From Erythrophleum ivorense (taxonomy: Eukaryota; Streptophyta; Magnoliopsida; Fabales; Fabaceae), in assembly GCA_026724425.1 (NCBI GenBank), contig JAIUCV010000001.1, forward strand, positions 9,468,556 through 9,532,555: 64,000 nt of DNA, given 5' to 3'. Below, one piece after another: positions 1 to 12,650 of the stretch. The notes below the pieces were generated by a model that made no database searches, had not been told where the DNA came from, and saw only the letters and a list, made by a program, of their open reading frames with translations. The stretch's first letter is position 1, and every line of letters begins with the position of its first letter. The translations under genes were made by a program, and so were the position numbers.

Positions 1-1915
1 AATAATTATATATAATATGCTAAATAATTGTATATTAAAGTGGGTGTTGTAGGTAATACAATTTATTAATGTAAGATATTTTTACTTTTGAACTAGCAAG
101 TTAATTTATAAATATTTTCTATTTAATAAAAATAAACTATATATGACTAAGAATTTCTTTGTGGCTTAATCTTTAGAAAAATGATGTTTTCACTTAACAC
201 CATCAAAGAAAATGACAATCAGCTCCGAAGAAAGTAACTTCAAACCCTATCAAGATTCATCATATTAACACAGGAAAAGGGTCAATTTGGCCAGACATCT
301 AAGATTAATATAAATAAATATTCAAATGAAAGGCTAACAAATATAATTTTGAAATTAGACTGCAAATAATACCCATCTGTATATATGTTTCCACCCTTCT
401 GCATCAGGTAGATGAGTAATCACTCAGCTTCATCTTATCCGCATGCCAATTTATGTACTATGCAATAATGTTCTTAGACATGAGAGTCTTGGAATAAGTG
501 GGAAATAGCTCAATGAAACATCCTTTCAACTCACTTCACGCCCTACTTTTGGTTGGAATCAAAGATGCAGGCATGCCGAACAAATAGTCTTTTTACAATT
601 TTCTTTTCACTTCGCCATGTAATGATGAAGACATGCATTTATTGTTTGGTAGCCACAGTTATAAAAATTAAATTAAAAGTTGATCAGGCTAAAAAAATTG
701 ATGAATCAAGTACAGAACAAGTTTATTTAATTCTCAAAATTAACTAAAAAAATTAATCAAGAATTAGTTAGATTGGTCAAAAAATAATAACATAGTAAAA
801 GTTGACCAATTTAATATTGAATTAATTAAAAAAAATATGTTTTAATTTAAAATAAAAGTTTGACATTTTATGATAAAGATTTATAATGTTTTATATACTC
901 TACTTAACCTATTTTACATGAATTGGTTATCATATATAAAATGTTTTTAATTATTTGTTATATTGTTAAATACTTATATCTATTTTAAATATTATTTTGT
1001 AATAGATGCATTAATTTAATTATAAAATACTATATATTTATATTTTTTATATATATTTAAAAAATTATTCAACTTTGTTTTAACTAATATTACATTATTG
1101 AATTGTAAATGACTCCTTATATTGGTTCAATGTTTGATCTAGAGTTTTTTAAATATTGTTGGTAGCTTAACCTAAGTTTATTGATCATTCTCTTTAATAG
1201 AAAATTTTCAATCAACCATTCGAATCTAGAAACATACTCTTAAATTATGACTACCACTCGATCATAACAACTAATAGTCATATTAAAATCCGGCTTCAAA
1301 TTCAAGAGTAATGTTATTGTTGACAACTTAGTGTACTTCACACATCTATCCCACAAAGGTTCACCAACATCCCTTAGCAAGTCAAAAAAACTTCGACACA
1401 AATGGATTCAGTTATTCCAACTTCTTATCATTGGGGTTTATGCCATTGCCCATTGCACCCTCAACCATGTAGGGATTCCTATTCTCTCTATCATCGTTCA
1501 CATCATTCAATGTTGAACTACTGCCTTCCCATGCTCCTCACCATGACACATCCAATTACAATACGCTTCCATAAATATGTGAGTATACAAGTGCTGTTCT
1601 ATCAAAAAAAGAATCCATTCTAAAATTGATTATGAAAGCAAAAAATGAATATTCTAAAAATGAACTTTCCAAAAAAAAAAAAAGGTATCCAAATGTTATA
1701 TATTGAAAATTTGTAAGCAAAAACTCTTGGAAAGGCAAAGCCCTTGCACAGCAAGGGCAAAATGTCCTTCCTCAACAATGGTTACTAAGAGAGAACAAAT
1801 GAGAGATAGAGTTTAACGACAACAAGAGTAGTGAGGGATGATGAGCAGTGGCAACAACGAGAGTGGAAGGGAGGAATAAAATTTAGATTTGAGGATATAT
1901 AGAGATTTTGACAGC
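1..1915. other. AT-rich spacer, no gene recognised
   Basis: This stretch is AT-rich with short open frames only. A frame at about 1331-1516 has no recognisable domain. The part from 1740 to 1900 is slightly more GC-rich and purine-rich, and runs into the CACTA-like ends described in the next entry. I see no coding, RNA or terminal-repeat signal that I can support. Confidence 0.5.
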
Positions 1916-2194
1916 CACTAAAATCACTTGTGAGAAACTGGTGAGGAAAATTCCTTCACCAGTCCCTCACTACCTGTGTTTAAAAAGTGGCCTTTGCATG
2001 AGGAAATTTTTTCTCACCAATTTCTCATCACTTTTTTTTTTGGAAAAAATTTATTGTCTTTGGCAAGGAAAAATTTCCTCGCTAAGCCCTCAAAATCCCA
2101 GTTCATGCCTTAATTTTCCCAACCTTGCCACAATCCCTACCCTTGCCATTGGGTTGTTGAAAATTTTTCTCACTAAGACAGATTTTCTTTAGTG
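1916..2194. mobile_element. Candidate small CACTA-like non-autonomous element
   Basis: The left end reads CACTAAAATCACTTGTGAG and the right end reads TTTTCTTTAGTG, so both termini carry CACTAAA in inverted orientation. The inside is rich in GTGAGAAA / TTTCTCAC-type words on both strands, which resemble the subterminal repeats of the large CACTA element at 46940-56925. Positions 1937-1961 form a near-perfect 25-base palindrome. The 3-base flanks (AGC on the left, AAT on the right) do not match, so a target duplication is not shown. Length 279 bp would suit a deletion derivative. It could also be two unrelated CACTA words by chance. Confidence 0.35.
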
Positions 2195-2401
2195 AATTAT
2201 CTTCACTGTTTCATTAAAAGATAAATAATTACAAGGGAAATAAAGGTCCTTTTTCTCATAATTTTGCATTGATGATTAAATGAGTTAAATATCTTTATAT
2301 GAATGATACCTTTATGATGAAATGATTTAAATATCTCTATATTTATTTTATTTTCTTAGCAATAGAGTAAAATATTTTAATCAAATTATTAAGTAAAAAA
2401 T

Positions 2402-2794
2402 GGCTAAAATATACTTTTGATTTATTAACTTTACTTTGAATTTTATTTTCATCTCTTAATTTTATTTTTCTTAATTTAGTCTTTTAACTTAAATCACTCG
2501 ACTCTTTCTTTCTTTGTAATACTATCAAATTATTTAATAAAAATATTATCTGAGTTAAGTTACTAATGATCTACACAGAACTTTTTTATTAAGAATTTTA
2601 ATTTGATATTATTTAAGAAAAGAAAATATTTGAATAGATTTTTAAATTTACAAGACTCAGTTAAAACAAAATAAAATTAAAAAATGAAAGTGAAACTTGA
2701 ATTAAAATTAAAGAATAAGATTAGAACAAAATAAAGATAAAAAATGAAAACAAAACTTTAAATAAAATTAATAAACTAAAAATGCATTTTAAAG
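2402..2794. mobile_element. AT-rich fold-back element (MITE-like)
   Basis: About 110 bases at the left (from 2402) pair with the last 110 bases (to about 2794) as an imperfect inverted repeat, for example ATTTATTAACTTTACTTT on the left against ATTAATAAACT on the right. There is no coding capacity. No clear target duplication was found, so the superfamily is open. Similar fold-back units lie near 4313, 39121 and 58451. Confidence 0.45.
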
Positions 2795-3302
2795 ATAAAG
2801 ATTGCTATGCTTTACGCAACTGATGTGAAGACTAATATTCTCCTTTATACATCAACTTTTTTTAACAAAAATCTTTAAAAAGAATCTATATGAATTCATT
2901 TGGTATGTATAATAAAAAATAATAAAATAAAAAATAATTTTAAAGATAAAAAATAATTTTTATATATTTATTTTTAAAAAATAATAAAAATAAATATTAT
3001 TAAATAATAATTATAAAAATATAATAAATATTATGCAAATTTAATTTTAAAAAAATTACCTCCAGAGGATGGTAGCCAAACGCCCCGCATATGATGTCGT
3101 TTGAATAAGTGATTTGCCCGCGTTCCCGTAAATATTCGTTGATTCCCCCCACCGAAGAAAAGTTGCTTTGTTGATTCCCGTCGAGTTCCTCGTTAAACAC
3201 ACGCAAGGCATCTCTAACAACTTTATGTCTTCTCTATTTAACCTTTTGCCCTGATGTAACCCTCAAAATTACATCTATACCCTGCTCAGGGGCATTCCTG
3301 AA

Positions 3303-3350
3303 TGGGCTATATATATGAGGAGCTAAGATGCTTTCCTTCAGTGTGCAGCA
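3303..3350 (+). promoter_or_regulatory. Possible TATA-type promoter in a GC-richer island
   Basis: A GC-richer block starts near 3060 in otherwise AT-rich DNA. It contains CTATATATATGAGG at about 3308-3321, a fair TATA box, about 30 bases before the ATG at 3351. The resulting 5' leader would be very short, so an upstream TATA-like CTATTTAACC near 3234 is an alternative. No transcript evidence is available. Confidence 0.25.
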
Positions 3351-3611
3351 ATGGTTTTAGTTGAAGGAAGGAAAGATGAGAAAGTTATGGATAGCGGGGA
3401 ATGGGAGATTGAAGCTACCAGAAGTTGTAGGAATGGGCTGTTTGGGAACCTAGAAAGTGAGATGGAAACTGTTCTTTCTCTTATTTTCCTTCCCAAAGCC
3501 GCCCATTCCGATGATTTCTGGTTGTTCCTCCCTTTCCCTTTGCTTCTTCTATTGAACTTCCCACTTATTTATTTATCCAGTATTCCAACTTTGCACCCAT
3601 TTCACTGGTAA
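3351..3611 (+). CDS. Hypothetical 86-residue ORF, possible first exon
   Basis: I do not recognise this protein. It starts MVLVEGRKDEK and has an acidic N-terminal half. The C-terminal half is strongly hydrophobic (residues about 55-78, many Leu, Phe and Pro), which could be a single membrane segment. The stop overlaps a GTAATA that could be a splice donor, but joining it to the acceptor-like CAAACAG near 4004 gives an immediate stop, so a spliced continuation is not supported. The only positive signs are the TATA-like box just upstream and the local GC rise. It may be a chance frame or a remnant of a promoter-proximal gene fragment. Confidence 0.2.
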   Translation: MVLVEGRKDEKVMDSGEWEIEATRSCRNGLFGNLESEMETVLSLIFLPKAAHSDDFWLFLPFPLLLLLNFPLIYLSSIPTLHPFHW

Positions 3612-3889
3612 TATAATATTCCTTTATTCAGTTTCTAGATTTTCTCTGGTTATTTTTTTTTTTTTTGTTTATCAGATCTGATTCAGTGATTTTTCTCCAT
3701 TTGGATTTCCTTTTGGTTGAAAATAGAGTATGTAAAGCATTTCTTTATTATGGTTTATTATAATTGGTTGCTCCTGGACAGTGTTTGGCAGCCAAGAAAA
3801 CTGGATCATATTTAGGGTTGCTTCCCAGAGCAATGGTTTCTAGATTTTGTTCGGCAGTGGAGAGAGCGACAAATTCTGTTTATAATTAT

Positions 3890-4312
3890 TAAACTTTGGT
3901 ATAAAAGAAAAAATAAAATAAAACGACTTAAGAAAGGGTTAAAAAACCCAAAAGAACAAAGAAAAACTCAAAAAAGAACCCCAACTTGTGGTTGTTCAAA
4001 CAGGTGAAGATGACGATGAAGTTTACAACTCTTATGTGCCAATCAATTAGCATACCGATTGGTCTCTCTATGAGTATGCACAAAATTCAAATGCAAATTA
4101 CAATTTTTCCAACCCATAATCCTATTTAGCATATGAGAGTAATTGATTATGTGGGGCCTGTCACACTTGATCGAGTTGATGATCACTTGAGACTTAATCT
4201 GAATCACAATCCTACGGTGTCCCCAGCTCTAAAGCTTAAAACCAATAAGAGTACTTGGTTCAATTATTTTATTGGTTCTCAAGTTTTATCTATTTTCTTT
4301 TTATGTAAAAAA
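3890..4312 (+). other. Spacer with possible short coding remnant
   Basis: Around 3995-4120 one + frame reads an acidic peptide (GEDDDEVYNSYVPIN, stop, then more) with interspersed stops. A second short frame opens at 4133. It looks like decayed coding sequence rather than random AT-rich spacer, but I cannot match it to a family. Confidence 0.2.
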
Positions 4313-4737
4313 GTTTTATTAAATTTTTAACTTAGTCTTTATAATTTGTAATTGAGTCTTATAAATTTAAATTTTTTTAATTCAATCATGGTGATTAAAC
4401 CTTCATAATGTCATAAAATTTTGTTGATTATGATATAACAAATTATCTGTTATTTTGACAATTAATATTATATGCCAACAAAATCTAATCACTAATTATA
4501 TGTTATCACGTGTTGCACATGTGTACGGATATATATATATATATATATATGCAAATAGATTTTATACCATTTCCTCTTAATTCTGTTTCTTAGTAAGAAT
4601 TATGCATATTTAAAGTATAATAATTTTACAAGATTAATTATGTTTATAGAATTTAAAGGCATATTGATAGAAGATTAATAATAAAGATTTTATTTAATTT
4701 TTTTAAATTATAAGGACATATTGAAAATTATTAAACA
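4313..4737. mobile_element. Second AT-rich fold-back element
   Basis: The left arm (about 4313-4352) and right arm (about 4698-4737) are inverted copies at roughly three-quarters identity by eye, both containing the word CTTATAATTT or TTTATAATTT. The loop is non-coding and contains the AT microsatellite at 4529-4550. No target duplication was identified. It is the same general style as the unit at 2402-2794. Confidence 0.35.
4529..4550. repeat. (AT)11 microsatellite
   Basis: Uninterrupted AT dinucleotide run inside the preceding fold-back unit. Confidence 0.9.
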
Positions 4738-4739
4738 AG

Positions 4740-7329
4740 ATGAGTAAAACTCTATTCACCCAACAAATAAATTAACCTCTTTTTTTTTTCCTAATAATTC
4801 AATTGACAATTGGTGAACAAGACTGAAGCCACAATTATAAGCTCCAACAATAGAGATTGATAAATGTAGGGATGCCAATACCTATCTCCGCCGATCAACA
4901 AATTGCCTCCACCAATAAGAGGGTAGGCATAAAACCGAACGGTCAAGCACGTGAAGTGGATGTTTGGTTGAGCTGTGAAATTTTTACTAGTATTATAATT
5001 ATTTTTAAATTTTTTAAAATTAGGTTTTGATAATATTGTTATAAAGAAATAGTTTCAGGGGGATGGACCAAAGTTATTCAATTTAGAGGCACTCCTCTTC
5101 CCTTAAAAAAAAATTATTAGTATCATGAATATACATAATATTATTTTTAAATTTTTAAATTTTTTTTCATTTACCTCAAATATTTTAAAGTTTCAAACAC
5201 ATATGTTTAAAGACTAAACCGCTTCTTATATTGATCATAAAAATAAATTTTAGAAAACAAATAAAATAAAATAAAATATATTAAAACTCTTCAAAAAGCT
5301 TCTTATCTATATTTTTCATGAAAGACTAATGATAAATTTTATTATCACTTTTTTATAAAATCTCTTTCTTTTTGACTTCTTAAATCATACTCACTACTTA
5401 CTATAAAAATAAAGGATTTCATAATATAATAAAATGTGACTTTCTTGGCAATTGATATTAAGAGAAAAATTGCAAAAAATTTCACTACAAAGGAGATTAC
5501 AGATAAATTTTATTCAATTAAGAATCAAATATCATAATCTTAATAGCTAATACATATTATATTACTTTTAGTCACACTTTATTTATATTAAAGTAGTTAT
5601 ATTTATTTCGATATTATTATATCTCTAATTTGTTTTCATTATGATGTATACCTGGATTTTTAGTTTTTGCAAATTTTATTATTATATTAATTTAATAGAT
5701 GCTTAAAATTGTATTTTTTTTAGTAGTTATTAATACTTGTATTAAATATATATTTTATTAATTTTGTAATTCCTTCCTTGAATAGTTTAATGTTGGATTA
5801 TATTTTTCAACAGTACATTTTAATAACATTATTAAAGTTAAATTACTATATTATTCTTTAACTTTTTATTCAATTTTTAATTTAGTTCTATATCAAAAAG
5901 TTATTTTTTTAGTCTCTAAATTTTCATTCCCTAAAAAGCTAGACCATAGTTCCTTTAAAATAGATTTAATCACAAGCCAAGTAGCCTGCTCGACCCAATC
6001 AAGTCCACTTAGAAAGCAAATTATCCACAAGTTTAAAATTTAAGGCTTGATCACTTAAATTCGACTCATGAGAAGACTTCAACATTAAAACGATCCTAGG
6101 TGTGGCTCAATTTGAAAAAAAAAAATTCTTTTTTTGGCTTCAAAATATACTAGATTTATCAATTTATTTATTTTTAATATACAATTTAATAATTTTTAAA
6201 AGGTTTTGATGTCTAAAAGTGTGTGTTATTTTATAAAATATTATTTTTATTTTAAAATAACCATATGGGCCACCTCATGGACCTGGCAATTGATTAAACA
6301 CCAAAATTCTCTTTTTGATGGATTACTGAGGCCAAAATATGGGCCTAATATTCATTAATGAAAAGGGTATTCAGAAGGCTAGGCCTTGATATTGCAGAAC
6401 CTTAAATGGTCTGTAGGGTGTGGTCAATTGAAGATATTTCTTTGTCAAACCATCTTTGGCGGCCAATGGCTCAAAGTACCAACCTCCATATATAGTAGCT
6501 AATCTAAAGACATCTCTTTCCTAAAAGTGGAATGCTCCTTCGATCCATCAATTATACGATCCAGAAGGTCTTTATATATATTTGCTTAGGGAGAAAATAA
6601 CAACACCTATACTAAACTTGTCAATAGACCAACCTTTAATTATTTAGGTTTAAATCTTAGAATAAAAAATTAAATAAAAAAATATTTTTTAATGTATTAA
6701 AACAATGCGACAAGTGCACCTTTAAAATGGCTCAGAAAAGATAACACAAATTAACTTAAAAGATACCCTTATCATATAAGCAATTAAAAGTTGTCAAAAT
6801 ATTAGAATAACTCAAGTCATCCGAGCAAGACCAAATACATAATCCATTAAAAATGAATCAATTAAATTTTTATATGTTTGTATTTTTTTTATTTTTTGTT
6901 CTCATCTCCTTTAATTATTTTTCTCTATCTGAATTCAATATCTCTAAAGGCGATACATGACCAATTTGGACGTTGATTGAGAAATTGTTGTAATTTTATA
7001 AAAAAGGAAAACAGCAAATTTACTTCAAATTGATTTTTTAACTCACTATTAGATGAAAGATGCTTTCTCTCGTATAAATTGTGTCATATTCATTCCATTT
7101 TTTTTTCAATTTTTTTTAAATATTAGATTAGAAATGTGGCAACTCCATACTTTGACTATAATGGATAGTTAAGTTGAACTTCAATATTGTGTTCTCTCTT
7201 CGTTTCAACTATGTAAACTCCTTATATTGCTCGTGTTAGTTTTGCTTCTAAAATTTCTCAATGCAAATACATTTGTTTGCGCTATTCACTATTGGAGATA
7301 TTTATAAAAAAACATGTCTAAAGAAATGT
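4740..7329. other. AT-rich spacer, nothing supported
   Basis: Low-complexity A/T runs with no open frame of interest. The stretch from 6360 to 6600 is less AT-rich and contains CCATATATAG near 6487, a TATA-like word, but no downstream gene is visible. Short 5' words such as TTTAGTCTCTAAA near 5910 resemble one arm of the fold-back units elsewhere, without a partner. Confidence 0.4.
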
Positions 7330-7960
7330 TTGTAGAAAGCATATCAGTCGACTCATGTCCATCAGTCGACTAATGACAACCAAAAAGCAATCTAAGAAAT
7401 CCAGAAAAAAGGAATGTCTCTAGAAGGCATTAGTTGACTAACAACCTTCCATCAGTCAACTAATGACAATCTGATCAATTAACCAAGGCCTTCCATCAAC
7501 TGGTTGATGACAACCCAAGAGCAATCGAGGAAGTCTAAGAAAGGGATCGGTCAACTGATCATGCTCGACAATTGATTGGTTGCAAACAAAACTTTGTAAA
7601 TTTTGAAAAATGAGCGGATGTTGGGTTCAAAAGTCATGGGGTTTCACTCAAAGCAATTAAGTAACTGTTGAAATGATTCAGAAACATTTTGAATGTACCA
7701 ACAAACATAAGGGAAATTCAAAATTTCTAATTAAAAGGCATGATCATTTAAAATTGCATGTATAAAAAGGTGTTCTGAATACTTCGAAAAAAGATAAACA
7801 AATATACAATAGAAAACCATCTCTCCCTTTTCTTAAATATCTTAATCTCTGAACTCTTTACAAGTGTTCTTAAAGAAAAGATTTCACAATTGTTGAGTGC
7901 AATCTTTTAGGGTGCTTTTAGATCAATCCTAAAAGTAATTTATCTAAAATTTATAGCAAC
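7330..7960 (+). repeat. Partial LTR of a copia element, with TATA box
   Basis: This non-coding stretch lies directly before a copia gag remnant. It contains repeated CAGTCGACTNATGACAA-like words (about 7345-7380, 7425-7475, 7490-7520), a motif style common in plant copia LTRs. A TATA box, TGTATAAAAAGG, lies at about 7759-7770 and would start the element transcript. The left boundary is uncertain because no second LTR copy was found to compare with. LTR identity is inferred from position and style, not from a repeat pair. Confidence 0.4.
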
Positions 7961-8077
7961 ATAGTAAGGACAAATATTGTGAATAGGAAAGTGTGCTTGA
8001 CATATGTTTCAGATGGTTCAATATGAGTTTTTCTAACTCTGTTACAATCCACATACCTAACAATCTTAAAATAATAT

Positions 8078-8900
8078 TTGACAGAGTCAACAAGCAAGTC
8101 TATATTCAAAGTCACGAATGAAGTCTTTGTCAAACTCAACCATTTTAATGGTACTAGTTTCAACTTATGCAAGGACAAGATGATATTCTTATTCACAATT
8201 ATGAAAATAGCATATATTATGGATCCAAGTTTACAACCACTTCTAGAACCCTCTGACAAAAACACTAAGCAAATTGAGGCCAAAAGGAGGAAGAAGGCCA
8301 AATATGATCTATTCACTCTAATCTCATCCCCTAGAGAGATTTGGCCAACACTTGAATTCAAGTATAACATTCAACAATAAGGGACAGATAAGTTTCTGAT
8401 CATGAGTTATTTTGCCTATTCTATAATCAATTGTACTGCTATTATAGATCAATTTCATGACTTGCAAATGCTTATTTCAAAACTCAAAGATTTTGAAAGT
8501 TGATATTTTTGAATCATTGCAACTTAGGGCAACAATTAAAAAATTGCCTCAGAGTTGGAATGATTACATAAAAAAGTTATTGCATACTACTCAAAATTTT
8601 ATTGCAGAATTTTTGAAACACATGAAAATTGAAGAGGAAACTTGAAATTTACCAAAGAAACGTTCAAAATCTATTTCAAAGGTTGATTATGTAGATGTAA
8701 CTGAAAAATCATATGTTAGAAACAAGAGAAAAAACCTTGAACATGAATCCTTAGAAACGAACCAAAGAACACTTCCAAATCTTGTTATCATTGTGGAGAG
8801 AAAAAACACTTTAAGAAGCAGATTTTAAAAGAAGCAAAAATTGGATCATGTTAATACCACAAACATGATAGACATTGAAAATAATGAAATAATATCATAT
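8078..8900 (+). pseudogene. Ty1/copia gag remnant
   Basis: The frame from 8078 to 8380 encodes a typical plant copia Gag N-terminus: residues about 20-60 read KLNHFNGTSFNLCKDKMIFL then KIAYIMDP, and further on SPREIWPTLEFKY. After a stop it continues at 8391-8640 with DLQMLISKLKDF and LPQSWNDYIKKLLHTT, the UBN2-type Gag core. Near 8775-8830 a shifted frame reads CYHCGEKKHFKK, a CCHC zinc knuckle that has lost its last cysteine. Stops and frameshifts break the reading, so the copy is dead. No protease, integrase or reverse transcriptase follows; the element is cut off before the solo LTR. It may belong to the same broad lineage as the copia pol remnant at 27858-30640, but the two do not overlap, so this cannot be tested here. 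Confidence 0.75.
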
Positions 8901-9474
8901 CGTACAAGTTATTTCATTCTGTCTTGCCACTTATTGTATTGTACAAATTCTCTTTTTTCTACTTCTACTTGATACCCATGAACTTCAAACAGTGTTTCTT
9001 ATATCTATCGTAAACCACAAAATGTGTTTGCAACATAAAGTATAATTGTTAATCAAACTAAATGAATGTGAATTAGCTACAAAATATTTCAATAATCATC
9101 ATGTTACTTGTATTCTATCTCTGAAAGCATCCTTCTTAAACGAATCGAGAACTTTCTTCCAAGTGGAGTTATTGATGAGAAATGTTGTGAAGTCTTCTAC
9201 AACTTTTCTTAAGATTACACCAAGTGGACTACCCCCTCTCAAATAGGCTACATCTGCTCATTCTAGTCCACGACAACTCTATAGTTTGCTGGAAGGTGCC
9301 AAACCTCTTACAAAGACAAACTCATGAGTTTAACTTGTTTTATCTCATCTATAAGTGTCAAGACTTATATTTAGAATAAGTGAATTGAATGCACAAAAGA
9401 TAACTTTCTTTCTTACCTTGCATTTGATCCATCCAATTTCTTCTCTTCTACCTCTGTGTTGGCTAAGTAGTGCC
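8901..9474 (+). other. Unassigned stretch between gag remnant and solo LTR
   Basis: A 66-codon frame at 9046-9246 has no recognisable domain. The segment could be more of the copia internal region. The sequence continues across the solo LTR insertion at 12886. Confidence 0.3.
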
Positions 9475-10769
9475 CTATTTGTCACGCCCCAAAAGCCAAA
9501 ATGCAATTAACACAAAATATGAGAAGACCCCACACTAGTAAGCCTAATAAACACATGAATCCTCATTTAATTTAAACGTATGATCAAATTTCATTTAACA
9601 TTATTGAATTAGAACATAATTTCATATGTTTAATTTATCCTTATTAAGATCAAAGTTCCACCCTTTAGCCATAATTTATATTAGAATCACAATTAGCTTG
9701 CTATAGGAAATTCGATAAAATTTTCTCTAAAATTAAGACATCCTGGATTACCCACAATTAGTCCAACCGAATGCATAACAAGAGAGCTCTACTCTTAACC
9801 ATCAATTAACATTGAGACATAATTAATAGGGCAAAAATCCTGCCTATAAACTATGAAACTGACTTTAGAATACAAATATAAACATGCATAAATGATAGCT
9901 AACTATCAATACTTAACAGTTCAACCGCTAGCTCTCAAACAATAACACTCTTAAGCTAAGCTAAAAGAGCATTAAAACACAATTCCAATTCTTATAAAAA
10001 TAAATAATAAAATGAGTTGTACTCAATGAGTAGAAAATAAAGCATCATTAAAAAAAGGAAAAAGGAAAATCACAGTTTTTTTCTCCCTTGTGGAAAACGG
10101 TTTAAATCATGCATGGGGTAATAAGTAAAATAGAAAAGGAAGTATAACTTACTACATGTGCATAATACTTATTTATTAAATGAAATAAATAAATAATCAA
10201 GGTAGTTAATAAAAATTAGCAAGTGACAAAACAATAGCAAATAAATTAAGAATTGTGTAAAATGTATATACAATTAAGTTCAAACAATTTACAATTTAAA
10301 TTTATTATAAAATGTGCTTATGACATTATCAATTCAAGAAATATAATCACCATGCAAACATAGAATTTAATCAAGTTATATGATTAATGAAAAGTAATAA
10401 TAAAAATAAAATAAAATAAAATACATACATTAAAATTTAGATACTCAAGGTAAACAAATGTCATTATAAGAAACATTTTAATATGGACATCAAAATAAAA
10501 AAATCTATGTACAATTCTAATTTATAACATATACTAACTTGTGCACATAGCTCATGATCATAAATAATTATATATTCAATATCAAAACACTATAGGCAAG
10601 AATCATGGGCAAGGCTCCTACCACCATTCCTACAAACCTTAAACATTATAAGAGCATTAAACTTAATACCTTTCTAATACCTCAATCATAGAAATCGTGT
10701 GGTGATATCCAAGGTGTACCGAGGGTTAATAATACAGCTGTTAGCAACTAATATTGTGCACAATCATAC

Positions 10770-10770
<1 letters not shown>

Positions 10771-10797
<27 letters not shown>
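10771..10797. repeat. AT microsatellite
   Basis: Run of alternating A and T, about 27 bases, inside the solo LTR. Confidence 0.9.
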
Positions 10798-10801
<4 letters not shown>

Positions 10802-12529
10802 CATATAATGAGAATAATTCATATACAAAAATATTCTAAATAAATTAATTTAAAATAAAATTTTACAACTAATAATATAACATTTCCTAGACATAAAACA
10901 CTTAACCAAATCCATAAAAACATATTAAGACAAATTTATGACATTTCAAATTTTCAAAAATAATACTTTAAGTCATCATATCAATTACCTATTTTATAAC
11001 ACAACAATAAGATATCATTGTATTTTGAAAAATCTAATATTATTAATAACATATAGTTATACACAAAAGGCATTACTTCTGTTACCAAAGAAGTAGAGAA
11101 AATAAAAAAAAATTTAAAAACGTATCATATTTTATAATTTTCTCATAATGAAATCTAAATGATACAGGTGTCAATCCTTGTGTTATCAAATCCTTTTTAC
11201 AAGAAATGCAACAACACTTATAAATCCAAAAAAACAAAGCAACAACTTCCTTTATACTCTATATCATCAAGTTGCCCTTATCCTAGATTATTTTTCACTC
11301 TTACATTAACTACCACTGACTACACTCCCTAGCTTGCTTTCCTTGTTACCAGCACCAACGCAGATTAATAATTAACTTGGTTTACCAATTTAAAGGTTTT
11401 AAAATTTTCTTTTAAAATGTTACAGCTAGGGAGTTAAATCAATGGATATTCACTCTTAAGTTGTCACCCTTGATTGTTTTATTTTATTATTTTATTCCTT
11501 CATCACCGTAGTCATCATCATTATTGTTATTATTAAATTCTAATGGTGTCTCTAATTTAATATTCATCTTACTTGACTTAGTTTATCATTGAATCAATTT
11601 TTGTTTCAGGTATTAGCCCTACTTTGCTATCCAAGCTAACCCAATTGCTTATCACCCAAATAATCTTCCATTTAAGAATTGGCTCATACTAATGTATTAC
11701 TCATGAATTTTCATTCCTATCGTTAACCTCCCCAATTTATCCTTCACATAAAACTTCAACAAGATGCAAGGATAAAAGCTTACCCAGAGTTAGTGTTGTC
11801 CACAACTACCCAACCACCTACTTTCAACCCATCAAGGAACCAACATCACTCACAGCCAGGAGAAAGAAGGAGATGAAAATATCAAATCTAAACTTTTTAA
11901 AAATTAACACTTGATTTGCTAAACCTTAAGAGCAGGGCTTGATAGCCGACCAGGAAAGGAGAAAAAATTGAAGTTATAAATTCAAACTCAAAGAGAAGGG
12001 TTGAATGGTGGAAAGATGATTCAGGGAGCAAAATTTTCAAATCGAAAACTTACTTCAAGTTGACATTACGAAAGCCAAGATAAAGTCTTTCACTTGCAAA
12101 AACAGCAGCAACATCCCTTGAGTTTGCTTGGCGTGGGCGAAAGACACTTCCAGCAACATAAACTCGGCCAAGAAAGAACGGTAAACTGACGGAGCAGCAT
12201 GGGGAAGGAAAACGCTGCAGCTTCTCACCATAAGGAAGAAGGGAAGAATAGAGCTCGATGAGAAAAAGACGGTAAAACAAAAATGAAAAGAGAGAAGGGA
12301 AGCCTATGGAAGCGTAACCCAGAAACGACAGAGCTAGCCGTATTAGGTAAGACGAGAAAGTGGAGCCTCGATCCTCTAGCTAAGAGGAAAGGCACGTGGC
12401 AGCAGAGGAAAACATCAAGAGGACCAGTGAACAATTTTAAGAAATACAAAGCTGAACAACCAAATTTTGAATATCAGATTAGCCCCTGGTCTAAGCATTT
12501 ACAGCAAAAATAAAAATAAAAATAAAGAA

Positions 12530-12650
12530 GGAGATAGGAGAATCAAAAAATAAAAGTGGTCTCCTGGTATTCGAACTCAACTCCCAACATACTAATCCCA
12601 CAACTTATCATTAGTTATAGTACAGATTGTACTATATTACTAATTAACTA
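12530..12650 (-). repeat. tRNA-like promoter words inside the solo LTR
   Basis: Read on the - strand this segment has AACTAATGATAAGTTG followed about 30 bases later by GAGTTCGAATACC, close to a polymerase III B box (GGTTCGANNCC). Downstream on the - strand are TTTTTA-rich runs. This could be an old SINE inside the LTR, or simply part of the LTR, since similar words occur in many plant LTRs. Confidence 0.25.

Noticed and set aside
7951..8370. 139-codon - strand frame
   Set aside because: The + strand encodes recognisable copia Gag here; the - frame is its shadow.
12050..12513. Overlapping frames on both strands inside the solo LTR
   Set aside because: No domain on either strand, and the interval lies within an LTR defined by its ends and target duplication.
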